Assembly: GCA_019973155.2 (NCBI GenBank)
Contig: BPQB01000093.1
Span: 58,857-122,856, forward strand
Length of the DNA stretch: 64,000 nt
Direction of reading: 5' to 3'
DNA from: Phanerochaete sordida
Lineage: Eukaryota > Basidiomycota > Agaricomycetes > Polyporales > Phanerochaetaceae
In this document: piece after piece, positions 22,990 to 33,584 of the stretch
Layout of the letters: each line of letters opens with the position of its first letter
How positions within the stretch are numbered: the stretch's first letter is position 1
Notes under the pieces: generated by a model
Told to the model about the DNA's origin: nothing
Seen by the model: only the letters and a program-made list of their open reading frames with translations
Database searches by the model: none
Program-made: the position numbers and the translations under genes

Positions 22990-23937
22990 ATGCTTCCTCC
23001 GGAGGCATACTTAATCCCGCCCTTCCTTCGTCCTCACTTTCTCTTCACAACCCCGTCACCCGACATCCCTCAGTTCGCGCCAGTCGCGGACTATAACTAC
23101 CCAGCTCGTCAAGCACCCTTCAACCCCGCACCTCTCCCCGCGTCGCATTTCACGATGCCACCATCCAAGCATGTCCGCTGGGACGCGAGCATTCCCCGCA
23201 CACCGTCGCCCGCTTTGTCAAGCAGCTCACGGTCGTCGTCCAGTGGTCCCTACACGCCGCCTGAGCACACGCACTCGCTGCCTCAGGTCGCCGGGCACCA
23301 CTACGGACAATACCTAGCCCCGATGCCGCACACGCCATACCCAAAGTCGCAACCACTCCCACCATCGCCCGCGGCAGGGTCATCTCCCTCCAGTTCCCCG
23401 CTGCCACTCGTCGTGTCCGATCTCCTCTCGTCATCTCTGCATATGCACGTCCAGACGCGCCCGTTCCAGTGGGATCTGCTCACCGATCCTGTGCGCCTCG
23501 CGACTCCCTCAGATCCCCCTGTCATGGAGTACCTGCTCCAACCCACACAGCTCGCCATGCCCGCGACTACACCGCCCGTCGTCGAGCTCAAGATCATTCA
23601 CCCCGCCCTGCCGTGGGGTATCAATGTCACGGCGTCCCGCTACTACGGGAACATCTGTGTCACCGTCGGCGACGTCCTGCAGCAGCTGTACCAGGCGCTG
23701 CGCTTCAGCGTCACTCCGTCGGAGTTCAACATGATGCAGCAGAACAAGCCGCACGACGCCGCCGCCGTGAGCAACGCATTCGAGCACAGGGCTCAGCGGG
23801 CAGCACGCTACGGCGGGGACGAGCGCAGGAAGGGAATCCGGCGCGTGGACTTCCTCATGGACAGAACTCAGTTCGCTGGCTTCGACGTTGTCATCCGCCA
23901 GGATGGCGTGTTGCTGCTGCAGCTCAACGTTCGGTGA
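22990..23937 (+). CDS. DUF6699-domain protein
   Basis: A single exon of 315 residues. The first ~165 residues are Pro/Ser-rich and disordered (SPALSSSSRSSSSGPYTPPE). The C-terminal ~150 residues form the DUF6699 domain: ELKIIHPAL at the start, VTVGDVLQQLYQALRFSVT in the middle, a charged segment RRKGIRRVDFLMDRTQFAGF, and a hydrophobic end VLLLQLNVR. The family is largely restricted to basidiomycetes and often expanded. Its biochemical role is unknown and I do not infer one. The start at 22990 (AGCAATGCTTCC) is the first Met of the frame. The protein resembles others of the family in having a disordered N-terminus and ending soon after the domain. Confidence 0.85.
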   Translation: MLPPEAYLIPPFLRPHFLFTTPSPDIPQFAPVADYNYPARQAPFNPAPLPASHFTMPPSKHVRWDASIPRTPSPALSSSSRSSSSGPYTPPEHTHSLPQVAGHHYGQYLAPMPHTPYPKSQPLPPSPAAGSSPSSSPLPLVVSDLLSSSLHMHVQTRPFQWDLLTDPVRLATPSDPPVMEYLLQPTQLAMPATTPPVVELKIIHPALPWGINVTASRYYGNICVTVGDVLQQLYQALRFSVTPSEFNMMQQNKPHDAAAVSNAFEHRAQRAARYGGDERRKGIRRVDFLMDRTQFAGFDVVIRQDGVLLLQLNVR

Positions 23938-24542
23938 GCGATCTGCCACCAGCGTCAGCACGGCAACCATCGCCTGCCCCTGTTCATCCCCCCCAGCCAC
24001 CCACTCGAGCACACCGCCGTTTGAGTTCCCCAGATTCTTCATCTTTTCGCACGGACGACCATCATACTGCATCACCCCTCCAATAATCTGCATACTGTAC
24101 CCATCGTCATCATCAGCATTGTACCATCCTCTCTTGATACCACCAGCAATTGTACCCATACCCCCATACTTAGCATATTCTTCGATTCTTCTTCGCCTTA
24201 TATGTGTTTATTAGATAAATTTACCAGGAACGTGTAGTCCCATGGCCTCTCCGGCGTATGTACCGATTCTACTTTTGTACTCTTGTACCAGGGCGACCTG
24301 ACAGTCGTAGCACTACCCCATGCATGTAGTTCACCGTATGTAGTAAAATAAGGAAACACGAAAAACTGTAGCATTCGTATTATCTGTCTGCCTGCGTGGA
24401 TCGCAAGGGTCAAAAGCAAGTCGAGACGACCGGCCTGCTGAGCTCGTGTGCTCGCTGTAGGCAGCGGCGGGGCGACGCCCGCGGACTTGCGTCTGCGCGT
24501 TCGCGTTGACGCCGGCGTCATCGCTTTCTGCTGCCGACCACC
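23938..24542. other. Intergenic region
   Basis: Between two plus-strand genes. It is AT-richer than the surroundings near 24100-24400 with poly-pyrimidine runs, consistent with a 3' UTR followed by a promoter. No gene is supported. Confidence 0.5.
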
Positions 24543-25146
24543 ATGGACGCGCATGCCACTCGCGGAGAAGATACAGTTCAAAGCTTCCTCGGGTACCCAT
24601 TCGACACGGACGAGACGTACCAGGTATGCGACGCTCAGGTGACCTGGCGCGAGCGCATGCTGACTGCCCGGACCGGAAAGCAAGGGCTCGCAGGCATCCT
24701 GGGTGGCAGTGGCAGTGCGCTGGACGCAGCCACCAGGCAGGACGTGCTGCTCCGATCGCGCGTTTTCTACTACAATCGGTGCGCCAAACTCCAGTGCCAG
24801 CCCGTTCATTTCTGATCGGGCCGTGCAGGATAACGGGATCCTCGCTCAGCGTGGACGACGTCCGGGGACACGTTGGCGAGGCACAGCTCGACGCGGCGCC
24901 TGTGCCTGCCCCCGCAGCCCCTGCAGCCGGCGCGGACGAGCCGCGTGCCCTCTCCTTCGCAGAGCTCAAGGAGCTCATCGAGCAGGGCAAGACGGACCAG
25001 ATACCCAACAACCGTCTCATTCCAAACGAGCTCAGCGTACGTACGCGCTACCCTACGCCCGCCGCCCCCACTGAGCCCCGCTCGCGCAGAAAGACGCCCC
25101 CAGCGTGTCCTCGGCGCCGCCGCGGAAGAAGCCCTGGGAGGCATGA
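24543..25146 (+). CDS. PEX39: Small KPWE-motif protein, PEX39-like
   Basis: Exons 24543-24623, 24681-24778, 24829-25036 and 25090-25146 encode 147 residues. The N-terminal part has SFLGYPFDTDETYQ and a Gly-rich ILGGSGSAL. The middle is Ala/Pro-rich. From about residue 101 the sequence reads LSFAELKELIEQGK...IPNNRLIPNELS and the last residues are RKKPWEA. A Phe-x-Glu-Leu-x-x-Leu-Ile-x-x-Gly-Lys segment plus Ile-Pro and a C-terminal (R/K)PWE is the signature of the KPWE domain, shared by a region of some Pex14 proteins and by the small proteins recently named PEX39, which help import PTS2 cargo through Pex7. Length and layout fit the small-protein class rather than Pex14 (no Pex14 N-terminal domain, no membrane segment). 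The assignment rests on motif recognition. The stop is 12 bp from that of the convergent neighbour. Confidence 0.75.
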
Positions 25147-25158
25147 GGCCCCGCGGCG

Positions 25159-26190
25159 TCACTCTAGGACGCGCAGCCCCTCGGCCCTGTCCCCGCCCAT
25201 GATACGCTCGTTCTGCACCTCGCAGCGCACGACGCGGCGCACACGCTCGCGCGCCGCCGCGTCCGAGTCTGCGTCTGCGGCGCGCCCCAAGCCCGCGAGC
25301 GCGGCCTCGACGTCGCCGCGGCGGAGGCGCGGGCCCCAGATCGACTCGACGTACGCGTCGACGAGGCGCACGCGCTGTAGGCGCGGCGCCGCGGCGCACA
25401 CGAGCGCGGCGACGGCGGCCGGCGGAAGGAAGGTCGCCTGGCCGATGTGCAGTGTGCGCAGGGCGGGCGGCGCCGGGAGGAGCGGCGCGCTCGGGTCGAG
25501 GGGCGCGCGCGGGAGCGAGGTGCTCGTCGGGAAGGCGATGTTCGTGAGCGTGATGTGCGCGGCGCGCGTCCATGTGGACATTGCGCGGAATAGATGGGGT
25601 GTCGCTGGGGGGACGATCTGCGTGCTGTTCAGTGGCATGAGGACGGGGTCGTGCGTGCGTGCGTACCGCAGTGGAGAAGTGGTGTCCTGGGTCCGGTCCC
25701 AGCCACACGAACGTCCTCGGACTGGGGTAATCCTAGTTGAGCGTGCGCTCCATGTGCAGGTGCTTGAGACAGAGTCAGCTCACTTGGCAAGCACGAGCGC
25801 ATGGTGTATCTCCTCGATATGCGGATCGTGCGTGTGCGAGTTCAGCCGCAGAGACAGGAGCTCGAGCGGGAGGCTCGCGGGCTGCTCCGAGGTCTCGACG
25901 CGTTGCATGCACCGCTGCAGCACCCCTCGCAAGTGTCGGAAGACATCGAGGTTCTCCCCGGCTCCCGGCAGCTGTACCGCGATCACTTGCGGCGCACAGG
26001 GCAGCGGCGCGTGGTCTCGCGAGAACCGCGACAGCTGGCGGACGGACGTGAAGCGGAGGCGGCTGTACAGGACGTGGCTGCCCGGGCCGTAGACGCACGA
26101 GTGCACGCAGAGCACGTCGCTCGGCCGCGGGTGCGTGTCTAGGACATAGGTCAGGATGTCAGAGAGCAGTTCGGGAGGTAGCTGGAGCAT
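25159..26190 (-). CDS. F-box-like protein
   Basis: Exons 25784-26190, 25667-25721 and 25159-25617 encode 306 residues. The start MLQLPPELLSDILTYVLD matches the beginning of an F-box (LPxELLxxIL), the Skp1-binding surface of SCF ubiquitin ligases. The following RPSDVLCVHSC...HVLYSRLRF resembles the second half of F-box-like domains in Agaricomycete proteins. The rest is Leu-rich with irregular repeats (LRTLHIGQATFLPP, LQRVRLVDAYVESI), as in substrate-recognition parts of fungal F-box proteins. The C-terminal part is Ala/Arg-rich. Substrate unknown. The second acceptor (ACCCCAG at 25722-25728) was chosen because it keeps the frame; an earlier CTAG does not. Confidence 0.75.
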
Positions 26191-26397
26191 GGTGAGCTCG
26201 GCGGATGCAGGGTATCGCGCGCCGGACGCATTTCCGAGGCAGACGCTCGGACTGACGGCATCGCGGAATTGCTTCCGGACACGGCACACAGCACCTTTGG
26301 GCAAGAAATACAGCGGCGGTGCGCGCGTGGTACGGTCAGTACATGGTATAGATACAGAGTCCCAAGATAAAACGAGCGAATCCGAGCGCAACCGTCG

Positions 26398-28985
26398 CTA
26401 GTCGTCGCTATCGTCGATCTGAACAAAACGTGAGCTTCAGGGAAAGAGCAGCGCAGAGCAAGCACGCACCACCTCCGCGGTCTTCTTCCTGCCCCTGGCC
26501 GCCGCGGCGCGCGGGGCGCGCTGCGAGGGCGCGAAGCTGAGCGTCGACTGCTTCGCGCCCGCCGCGGCCTTCTTCGCAGGTGCCTTCTTCGCGGGCGCGC
26601 GCTTCTTCGGCTTCTCCTGCTCCTCCTCCTCATCGTCCATCTCAAAGTCGTCCTCGTCCTCGTCCTCGGACTGTATGCGGGTCAGCGAGGGCAGAGATAC
26701 AGGAACAAGCCGACTTACGACGGCCTTCTTGCCGCGCTTCGCGGGGGCCTTCTTTGCGGGGGCCTTTTTGGCGGGCGCGGCCTTCCTGCCTTTCGCTGCG
26801 GGCTTCTTCGGGGCGGGCTCCTCTTCCTCCTCGTCAGAATCGACCTGTGCCCGGGCGGGGATGTCCATGTCCTCCAGCATAGAGTCGTCCGAGTCGTCCT
26901 TGTTCGCCCGGGCCTTCGCCTTGCCCTTCCCGCTCGCCGCGCCGCCGGCCGTCTTCTTGACGTACTCCTTTTCGAGGCGCTCCTTGGCCTTCTCGACGAG
27001 CTCCTCGAGGTCCTCGTCCGCGACGTCCTCGTCGGGCGCGTCGACCGCGACGCCGCGCTGCAAGCCCTTGAGCGTCGCGCGGTAGTGCGCGTCGAACGCG
27101 TGGATGTCGTCCTTGCCGATGTACATCTCGAGCGCGTCGCTCATGCCGGGCTCCGCGAGGACCTGCACCTGCTGCGCGGCGAGGTACTCCTGCACGAGCG
27201 TGTGCATGCGCACCCTCGTCAGCTTCTCCGCCGCGCTCAGCGCCGGGTCGTCGATGCCCAGCGCCGGCTGCTCCGCGAGCACGCGCGCCTGCCGCTGCTG
27301 CTTCGCGCGGTGGAAGATGAAGACGTCGCGCGCGTTCGCGACGCGCCCCTGGAACTCCTGCGAGAGCCGCACCGGGTTGATCGTCTCCCGCACGCCCGTC
27401 GTGTCCACGCGCAGGCGCACCAGCGGCAGCATCTGCGGCAGCGCGGGCTCGCCGGCCTCCTGCGCCTGCTCGTTGCGCTCGTCCCACTGCGCGTTGGCCT
27501 GCTCGATGAGTGCCTCGACCTGGCGGAGCGTTCAGCGCGGGCGATGGTAGGGCACGCTGATGGACTCACTGCCGACCGGAGGATCTTGGCCGTGTAAGTT
27601 CGGTCGTTCACGTCCTTGCCCTCTGCCTCTGCGACCTCTTCGAGAACAAGCTCGGACATGACGAACGGGCGCACGGTTCGCAGTGGTATCGGCGTAAGCC
27701 TGTACTCCTTGTCGTGGACCTCTAGCAAGGCCACGTGCCTGCATATACCGATCGATTAAATGCGCGACGCCATAGAGACGGATACCCACTTTTCTAGTGA
27801 CTCTCCCTGAGAAAGAGACGTCGCGACCGACGAGCCTGGTTGACATATGCGGTAGCGCTTGCCCGCCACCTCTTCTGGGGCAATGCGACAATCATGCTCG
27901 TGCCCCCAGACCACGAAATCTATGCTGTCGTCGAACATCGCCTCTGGCACGGACTGTTGTGGACCGTGAGCGACGCTATCGCAGAGCTTCTTCAGTAAGG
28001 TCATGACGTGAGCAAAATATGGACGCACCGATTTTGATGCAAAAGCAGGATGTTGAACCATTGGTCTTTGTCCTTGGGCATGTACATCTTGACGCGATTG
28101 CTCCGGAGCTCAAAGTGCATTCGCTGGTCCTTGATGTTGCCGACGCCGTACAGCCCGAGTTTCGAGTTGCCCTTCTTGAGCAGGACAGGCTTGATGACGA
28201 TGCCATTTTCGTCTGTGCTCGCCGCGCTCGTGCTCAAGTCGACCTTGCCGATGTAGTTGATCAGGCCGTTGACAGAAAGCATGTCGAGGGCGGCGAGCGC
28301 GCCTTGCTGCGACGGCTAGTCAGGAACGAGACATTCGAAGAAGTGTGGCAGCTTGACGCACCGGACCCAGGCCCTGTGGATCATCGTGGTTGCCGTGTAT
28401 AGAGAACACTGGCAAGCCGACGTTCAGATTGGGATCCTCGTAATTTATAGCGGGAAACCTGGTGATGTTCAGAATGAGTTCTCAGGCAATGAGTATGCCA
28501 CGCACGAGTAGCCGGGAGCCTTTCCGTCGTTCGGGTCGCTCAACAGCTCGATCTGGATCGGACGGTCGTTCAGACAGTACTCGCGGAGGAGTGCAGACAC
28601 TTGGTACAATGTATCCCGAGACGGCCTATTTTCGTGGAACAAGTCTCCCGCAAGCAAGAGAAAGTCGACCTAGGACGTGTCTCAGTTCTGTCCTCTGGCG
28701 GATGAAAGTGACACCCGTAGTGTGCTCACATCGTGCTTGACGGCGAGCTGCAGTATCTCTCTGAAACTGTTAATCGAGTCCTGGCCACGGACGGCATCTC
28801 GCTCCATGTATCCTATGTGGTTGTCTGTGGCGACGAGGATGCGGAAGGTGTCCTCGGAGGCTGCGTCGGACGCCACACGGTCAGTATCGCCTCCGGACGA
28901 GGACTGGGAGGGGTGACTGACGCGGCGTTCCGTCTGCCATGTTTCCGGTGACGGCCTGGGTGCTGGGTGGAGGAGGAGAAGACAT
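26398..28985 (-). CDS. MRE11: MRE11 double-strand-break repair nuclease
   Basis: Ten exons (28922-28985, 28730-28860, 28506-28669, 28362-28458, 28029-28315, 27790-27975, 27570-27738, 26719-27519, 26470-26670, 26398-26418) encode 706 residues. The phosphodiesterase motifs are complete: TDNHIGY (Asp34, His36), [11 protein letters not shown] (Asp74), HGNHDDPQG (Asn143, His144) and WGHEHDC (His272, His274), so nuclease activity is expected. The capping domain ([20 protein letters not shown]) and the Rad50-binding region follow. With Rad50 and Nbs1 it resects DNA ends and signals breaks. The tail (from ~residue 560) alternates acidic DDSDD/EDEDEDD blocks with Ala-Lys-Pro repeats ([16 protein letters not shown]) like histone H1, and contains KQSTLSFAP. 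The start has a strong Kozak context (GCCACCATGT). Exon 1 to 2 needs a 61 bp intron with donor GTCAGT, whose CTGAC branch site and phase agree. Confidence 0.95.
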
Positions 28986-29306
28986 GGTGGCCACGGCGGC
29001 TTGGGTGTTATACGCGTGAAGCGTGGGCCAGAGCGACACGACAAAAGCTAAATGAACCTCGCGTGGCACGCGTCTCGCGTCGCTGCACGCCCTCGCTGAT
29101 TGCCGCCCGAGGCGATCCAGGCGCCGAACCCCAAGGCGTCTGCTGCCCGCACTGCGCTGCTGGCTCTCCGAAAATCTTAGCACCGTTCTCCCACCCACCC
29201 CCGCTCGGTCGCCTCCACCAGCGACACCCCCACCGCCCGCAGCAGAGGCCCCGTTCTCGTCCCAAGCCCGGACAATTTGGTTGCGTTGTAGGATACCTGG
29301 AACAAC
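28986..29306. promoter_or_regulatory. Bidirectional promoter of MRE11 (-) and a nucleotide-sugar transporter (+)
   Basis: 321 bp separate the start codons. The segment is GC-rich and CCACC-rich with no TATA box on either strand. Confidence 0.5.
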
Positions 29307-30683
29307 ATGGCTCACGGAGGCGCACAAAATGCCCATTCACGGGCGGCGGTGGTATGTGTCGTTGCTACGAGGCTGTGAAGACGTGCTGACATGTCCCCAG
29401 ATTGGCACCGTCCTCTTCTACCTGGTCGCTGCACTGGCGGTACGTTGGTTTCAGTAGTCGCCATGCGCTTCCTATACTCAACAGCTTCCGCGTTCATAGA
29501 TGGTCATGGCGTGAGTCTAACTCTGTCACACGACGCTTCTCTGTCAATCTGAAGGATGACCTGCAGCAATAAATGGGTCTTGAACTCAACAGACGTCCCC
29601 CTGTTCTTCCTGTGCACACAGCTCATGATCGCTGTGGTTCTGTTCCTTGGCGCGCATGCTGTCGGCGTCCTCGAAGTACCATTAGACTTTGACCCCGTCG
29701 TCCTCAAGGGTCTCGTGCCCATGGTCGGCCTCAACGTCATTGGTCTCAGGTTCGTCTTCCCCTGCCACCGCTGGGCAACTCATCCTGATACCCCTCACAG
29801 TTTCAGCAACTACACCCTCAAGTATGTCGACGCGTCGTTCTACCAGGTCGCCCGCGGCATGGTCCTGCCTTTCACAGTGATGACCTCGTACATCTTCCTG
29901 CACGCGCGCCCCTCCTTCATGGTCCTCTTCGCGTGCTCGCTCGTCACCTTCGGCTTCTTCATCGGCGTCTTCCTCGACGGCACGCCCGTCTCGCTCGTCG
30001 GCATCTCCTTCGGCGTCGCAAGCTCGATGATCACCGCCATGCACTCCGTCGTCATCAAGAAGAGCCTCGAGGTCGTCAAGGGCAGCGCGCTGCACCTCTC
30101 GTGGTACACGAACCTCTTCAGCGCCGTCCTCCTGCTCCCGCTCCTCCTGCTCGCCGGCGAGGGCCCGGGCGTCTCCAGCCTGCTCTTCGGCGCGCACATC
30201 GTCCCCGCGGGCGGCGTGAGCCCGCTCTCGACCTTCCTCTGGGGCTCCGCGATCACGGTACGTGCGCCCCGCCCGTCGCCTACACCGCGCTGACCGCGCC
30301 GCAGGGCGTCTTCGGCTTCCTGATGAGCATCGCGAGCCTGCTCTCGATCAAGGTGACCTCGCCCATCACGCACATGGTGTCCTCCGCCGTGCGCGGCGTC
30401 GCGGCGTCGATCCTCGGCGTGTGGCTCTTCCACGACATCATCAGCACGTACGTCGCCCCCTCCTCCTTCTCCTTCTCCGCTCCGCACATGCAGCACACTG
30501 ACAGCACGCAGCGGGCGCGCGTCGTCCATCGCGACGATCCTCCTCGGCTCCGTGTTCTACACGTGGGTCAAGCACCAGGAGAGCCAGCAGGCGAAGCCGT
30601 ACGAGCGCGTCCCGCTCGAGGAGGTCGAGGAGGGCAAGGGCGACCTCTCGCCCACGAAGCGGTCGCGCACGCCCTCGGACTGA
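29307..30683 (+). CDS. Nucleotide-sugar/triose-phosphate transporter, SLC35C (GDP-fucose-like) type
   Basis: Seven exons: 29307-29351, 29401-29439, 29500-29510 (11 nt), 29567-29749, 29801-30257, 30305-30447 and 30512-30683; 349 residues. About ten hydrophobic helices run from IGTVLFYLVAALAMVMANKW to LLGSVFYTWVKHQE. Segments NYTLKYVDASFYQVARGM, VVIKKSLEVVKGS, LSWYTNLFSAVLLLPLLLL, and IKVTSPITHMVSSAVRGV with WLFHDIISTG align with the SLC35C1 family, whose characterised members exchange GDP-fucose for GMP across the Golgi membrane. The C-terminus is charged and ends KRSRTPSD, facing the cytosol. Substrate is inferred from family only; GDP-mannose or another nucleotide sugar is possible. GDP-L-fucose synthase lies 29 kb away in this window. 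Confidence 0.88.
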
Positions 30684-31148
30684 GCCGCGCGCGCACCGCC
30701 CCGCGGTGCTGTGCGGCGCCTGCGTTTGGATGGTGTGGATACCCTGCGACACCCTCGGGACTCTTTCTGCGGAGCGCGGAGGCGTCATAGAAGGACTAGA
30801 ATAGTTTATTGTACAGCGGGCAGGGCCCAGTTAATGGCGTTTTGTGGTGTCTGTTTGTCATATTTACTGGCAGGAATCTAAAGCTGTAAGAGTGACCGTT
30901 CTGCAGGGTGTCTACCAGTCCGCGCTGCCGAGCAGTGTGTGCAAAGGTCATTTTATAGGACAATGCGAGGTAAACACAGTGAGTGTGGATGTAAATACAG
31001 TGGAGTAGCCCGTACATGAAGAAGAGAGAGATGAGTGCAGAATACAGTCCAAGTACGATCCAGATGCTATAGCAGTACAACCTATCCAATGTGCGACAAT
31101 CAGGAGCCCATCTATGTGTGAAGCTGCAAACCATCCGGGGCGCGCGGT
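30684..31148. other. Intergenic, between convergent 3' ends
   Basis: Separates the transporter stop (+) from the FAD synthase stop (-). AT-richer than neighbours, with ATTTTAT- and TGTAAATA-like tracts that may be poly(A) signals. No gene is supported. Confidence 0.5.
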
Positions 31149-32592
31149 TCATGGGCTCTGGTGCTGCACCCGCTTCTGCATGATCTGCGTCGTCTTCGAG
31201 CTCGACGCGCGGCCCGCGCGCTCGAGCCCGCCGTCCGCGAGCTCGTACGCGGGCCGGAAGCGCTCCGCGTGCGTGCACGGCAGCTCGAGCGGCTCCGCGC
31301 ACCGCGCGCCGTTCGCACCGAGCGTGCACTCGCCGTCGGCCGTGCACATCTCCGCGGCGCTCAGCGCGAGCGGGACCAGCCCGTCGGGCAGGCTGTGCGC
31401 GCCGTGCGTGAGCGACGGCTCGAGGATGTCGCGCGGCACGGGCGCGCGGCTCCCGCGGAGCACGCTCGCGATCGTCGGCGTCGTCGTCGCCTGCGGCGTC
31501 GCGGCGTCGGGCGAGCCGGTGGGCGTGGCGGGGGACGCGGGCGCAGCGTCGCGCGGGGCGTTGGCGCAGCAGGGCACGCGCAGCGCGGGGTTCGGGAAGG
31601 TGTTGTACGTCGAGCCGAGCGAGGTGTAGCCCTGGTCGTAGAGGCTGCAGTACGGGACGCGGAGCGAGATGAGGAAGTCCCAGACGTCGCCGTACGACCA
31701 GTCGATGATCGGGTTGATGCGCTCGAAGCGGGGCCAGCCAGGGTCCGTCGGCGTGCGGAAGCCGAGCTTCGCTGCGGGGGCGTCAGCCATCGTGCGTACC
31801 GCGCGCGGCGCAGCTACGCACCTCCGTGGGGGTCGGTCCGCCGGGTGCCAATGACGATCGCCTCTATGCGCGGGAACGTGTCCTTGTAGATCTGCAGCGC
31901 GGCCTTCATGCCGTCGCCGCCCTTCGCCCTTGCGGTCGTGGCGGGCGGGGCCATCTTTTGCTTGTTCTCGGGGAGGGTCGAAAAGGGTGCCTCGGGTGAG
32001 CTGGGCTCGGTGACACTCTCAACCTGCAGCGAGCCGTTGGATGGTGGCTCGCAGCGGTAGAGGTCGAGCTTGTATGCCTTTGCGCATTCGTAGATGAAGA
32101 CCTCGAGTTCGGGGAATGGCGAGAGCACGGGTATATAGAGAGAGGGTATCGATTTGAGGGATCGTCCGTCTGCGAGGCGGCGGCCGACTACCGCGGCAAG
32201 GAGGTGGAGGAGGACAGTGCCTGTGTGGGGAAACAAGAGTCAGTCAGGATACTTGAGCTATCTGCATGCTGTGCCCTGGGGGGTGTCGATCTGCCCCTGG
32301 TGCAGGGGTCCCTTCGCACCCTTCCCCGGCACAGCTAGGAAGCAGGTACTTACAGTCCTTGCCTCCGTTGAAGCTAATCGCGACGCTATCCTCGCTATCG
32401 CCAGCCAATGAGTGTGTGCTGAGGGGTCACCGGAGTAGGTACGTACCCAAAGTCATTCAATGCATCGTCTATAACGCCCAGTGCCTCCTTGACGAGCGGG
32501 GCTAGCGGGGCCTGGGACTCGGCAAAGTCGTACACTTCCTTTGCTACTGCGCGGTGGTCGACGGGCTTCATGTTGAGCGTGGGGAGCTGCAT
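31149..32592 (-). CDS. FAD1: FAD synthase (FMN adenylyltransferase)
   Basis: Exons 32447-32592, 32354-32394, 31822-32220 and 31149-31771 encode 402 residues, longer than yeast Fad1 (306). It adenylates FMN to FAD and belongs to the PAPS-reductase-like ATP pyrophosphatases. Visible are the PP-loop [18 protein letters not shown] at about residues 52-69, [18 protein letters not shown], an [17 protein letters not shown] strand, the flavin-site segment [17 protein letters not shown] and [20 protein letters not shown]. The extra length comes from an insert of ~30 residues with [20 protein letters not shown] and from a ~130-residue C-terminal extension rich in Pro/Thr/Ala with [16 protein letters not shown] near the end, which is typical of the family's C-terminus; the linker before it is expanded here. 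Confidence 0.93.
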
Positions 32593-33584
32593 TTGAGAGT
32601 AGGCTGGGTAGAAGGTTGTGTACGTTTGAGAGGGGATGCGATGCAGGGAACTCGGCTTGACGGAGCGTCTGACTGATTCGCTCTTGCTTATATCCTCCTT
32701 GACCCGCTACCACGAAACCGTCATGACCCTCCATATGGCCACAAGTCATTTTCCCGGCCGACATCACTGGCAGTTGTCTGGCCATCGTCTCGGACTCGAC
32801 AAGTCGTCATGGCGGATCGAGACGGAATGAATTTTCAGCGCGCCCTTACACACTCGGACACTGGACCTGCGTACGACCTGCAATCAACGCCTGCCACGCA
32901 GGCTGTCTACACTCATGCTTGCCACCTCTGAGCCAGTTTATGGGAATGCTTGAAATGCCCTTAATCATCATCTATATTCGCGATGACCGCATGGGCCAGC
33001 TTGCAGACACTCGCACGGTCGTGGCCCCTACGTAATCCCCGCGGGCTGGCCTGCTGCGCCGTCACACTGGGTGTAGGTGCGTCATTAGCGTTTTTGCCTT
33101 TGCCGCAGAAGTGCTCAGCCCTGGCGGTGATTCAGAGCCTCGCTCTCGGGTGTGCTTGCCCCGTCACAGCCCAGAGCTTGGCTGGCCGGACCTCTTGCGC
33201 GCGGGAGACAGCATGCCTGGTATCGCCTCACACGGCGACCACGCATATCAGCAGACCGCGGTGCGCTGATGTTGTCTGTGCGGGATTCCACGGTCTTATC
33301 GCCTCCGTGGTCTTCCCGATGGCATTTCGAATGCGGGTGTCAATGTTATGCTCACCTCGAGCAATGGCGAGCTGCGATAGGGAGTCACACCAAGACTCTC
33401 ACCGCCATCAGGCTTCAGGAAGGCACATGCCCCTTCGCTCAGCAGCCGAGAGCTCATTATGCCCATCGTGTACGCAGTTCACCCATGAGTCCGTGGTAAT
33501 GCACAGTTCTCTCGCACTCGAGTATAAATACGACGGCGCGCACGGGGGATGCTCCACCGTCGTTCATTGGGAATTGAGCTCAGG
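32593..33584. other. Divergent intergenic region, FAD synthase (-) and amidase (+)
   Basis: No gene is supported. A consensus TATA box lies just before the amidase (listed separately). Confidence 0.5.
33533..33540 (+). promoter_or_regulatory. TATA box of the secreted amidase gene
   Basis: TATAAATA lies 45 bp upstream of the amidase ATG at 33585, the usual spacing for a short fungal leader. Confidence 0.65.
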
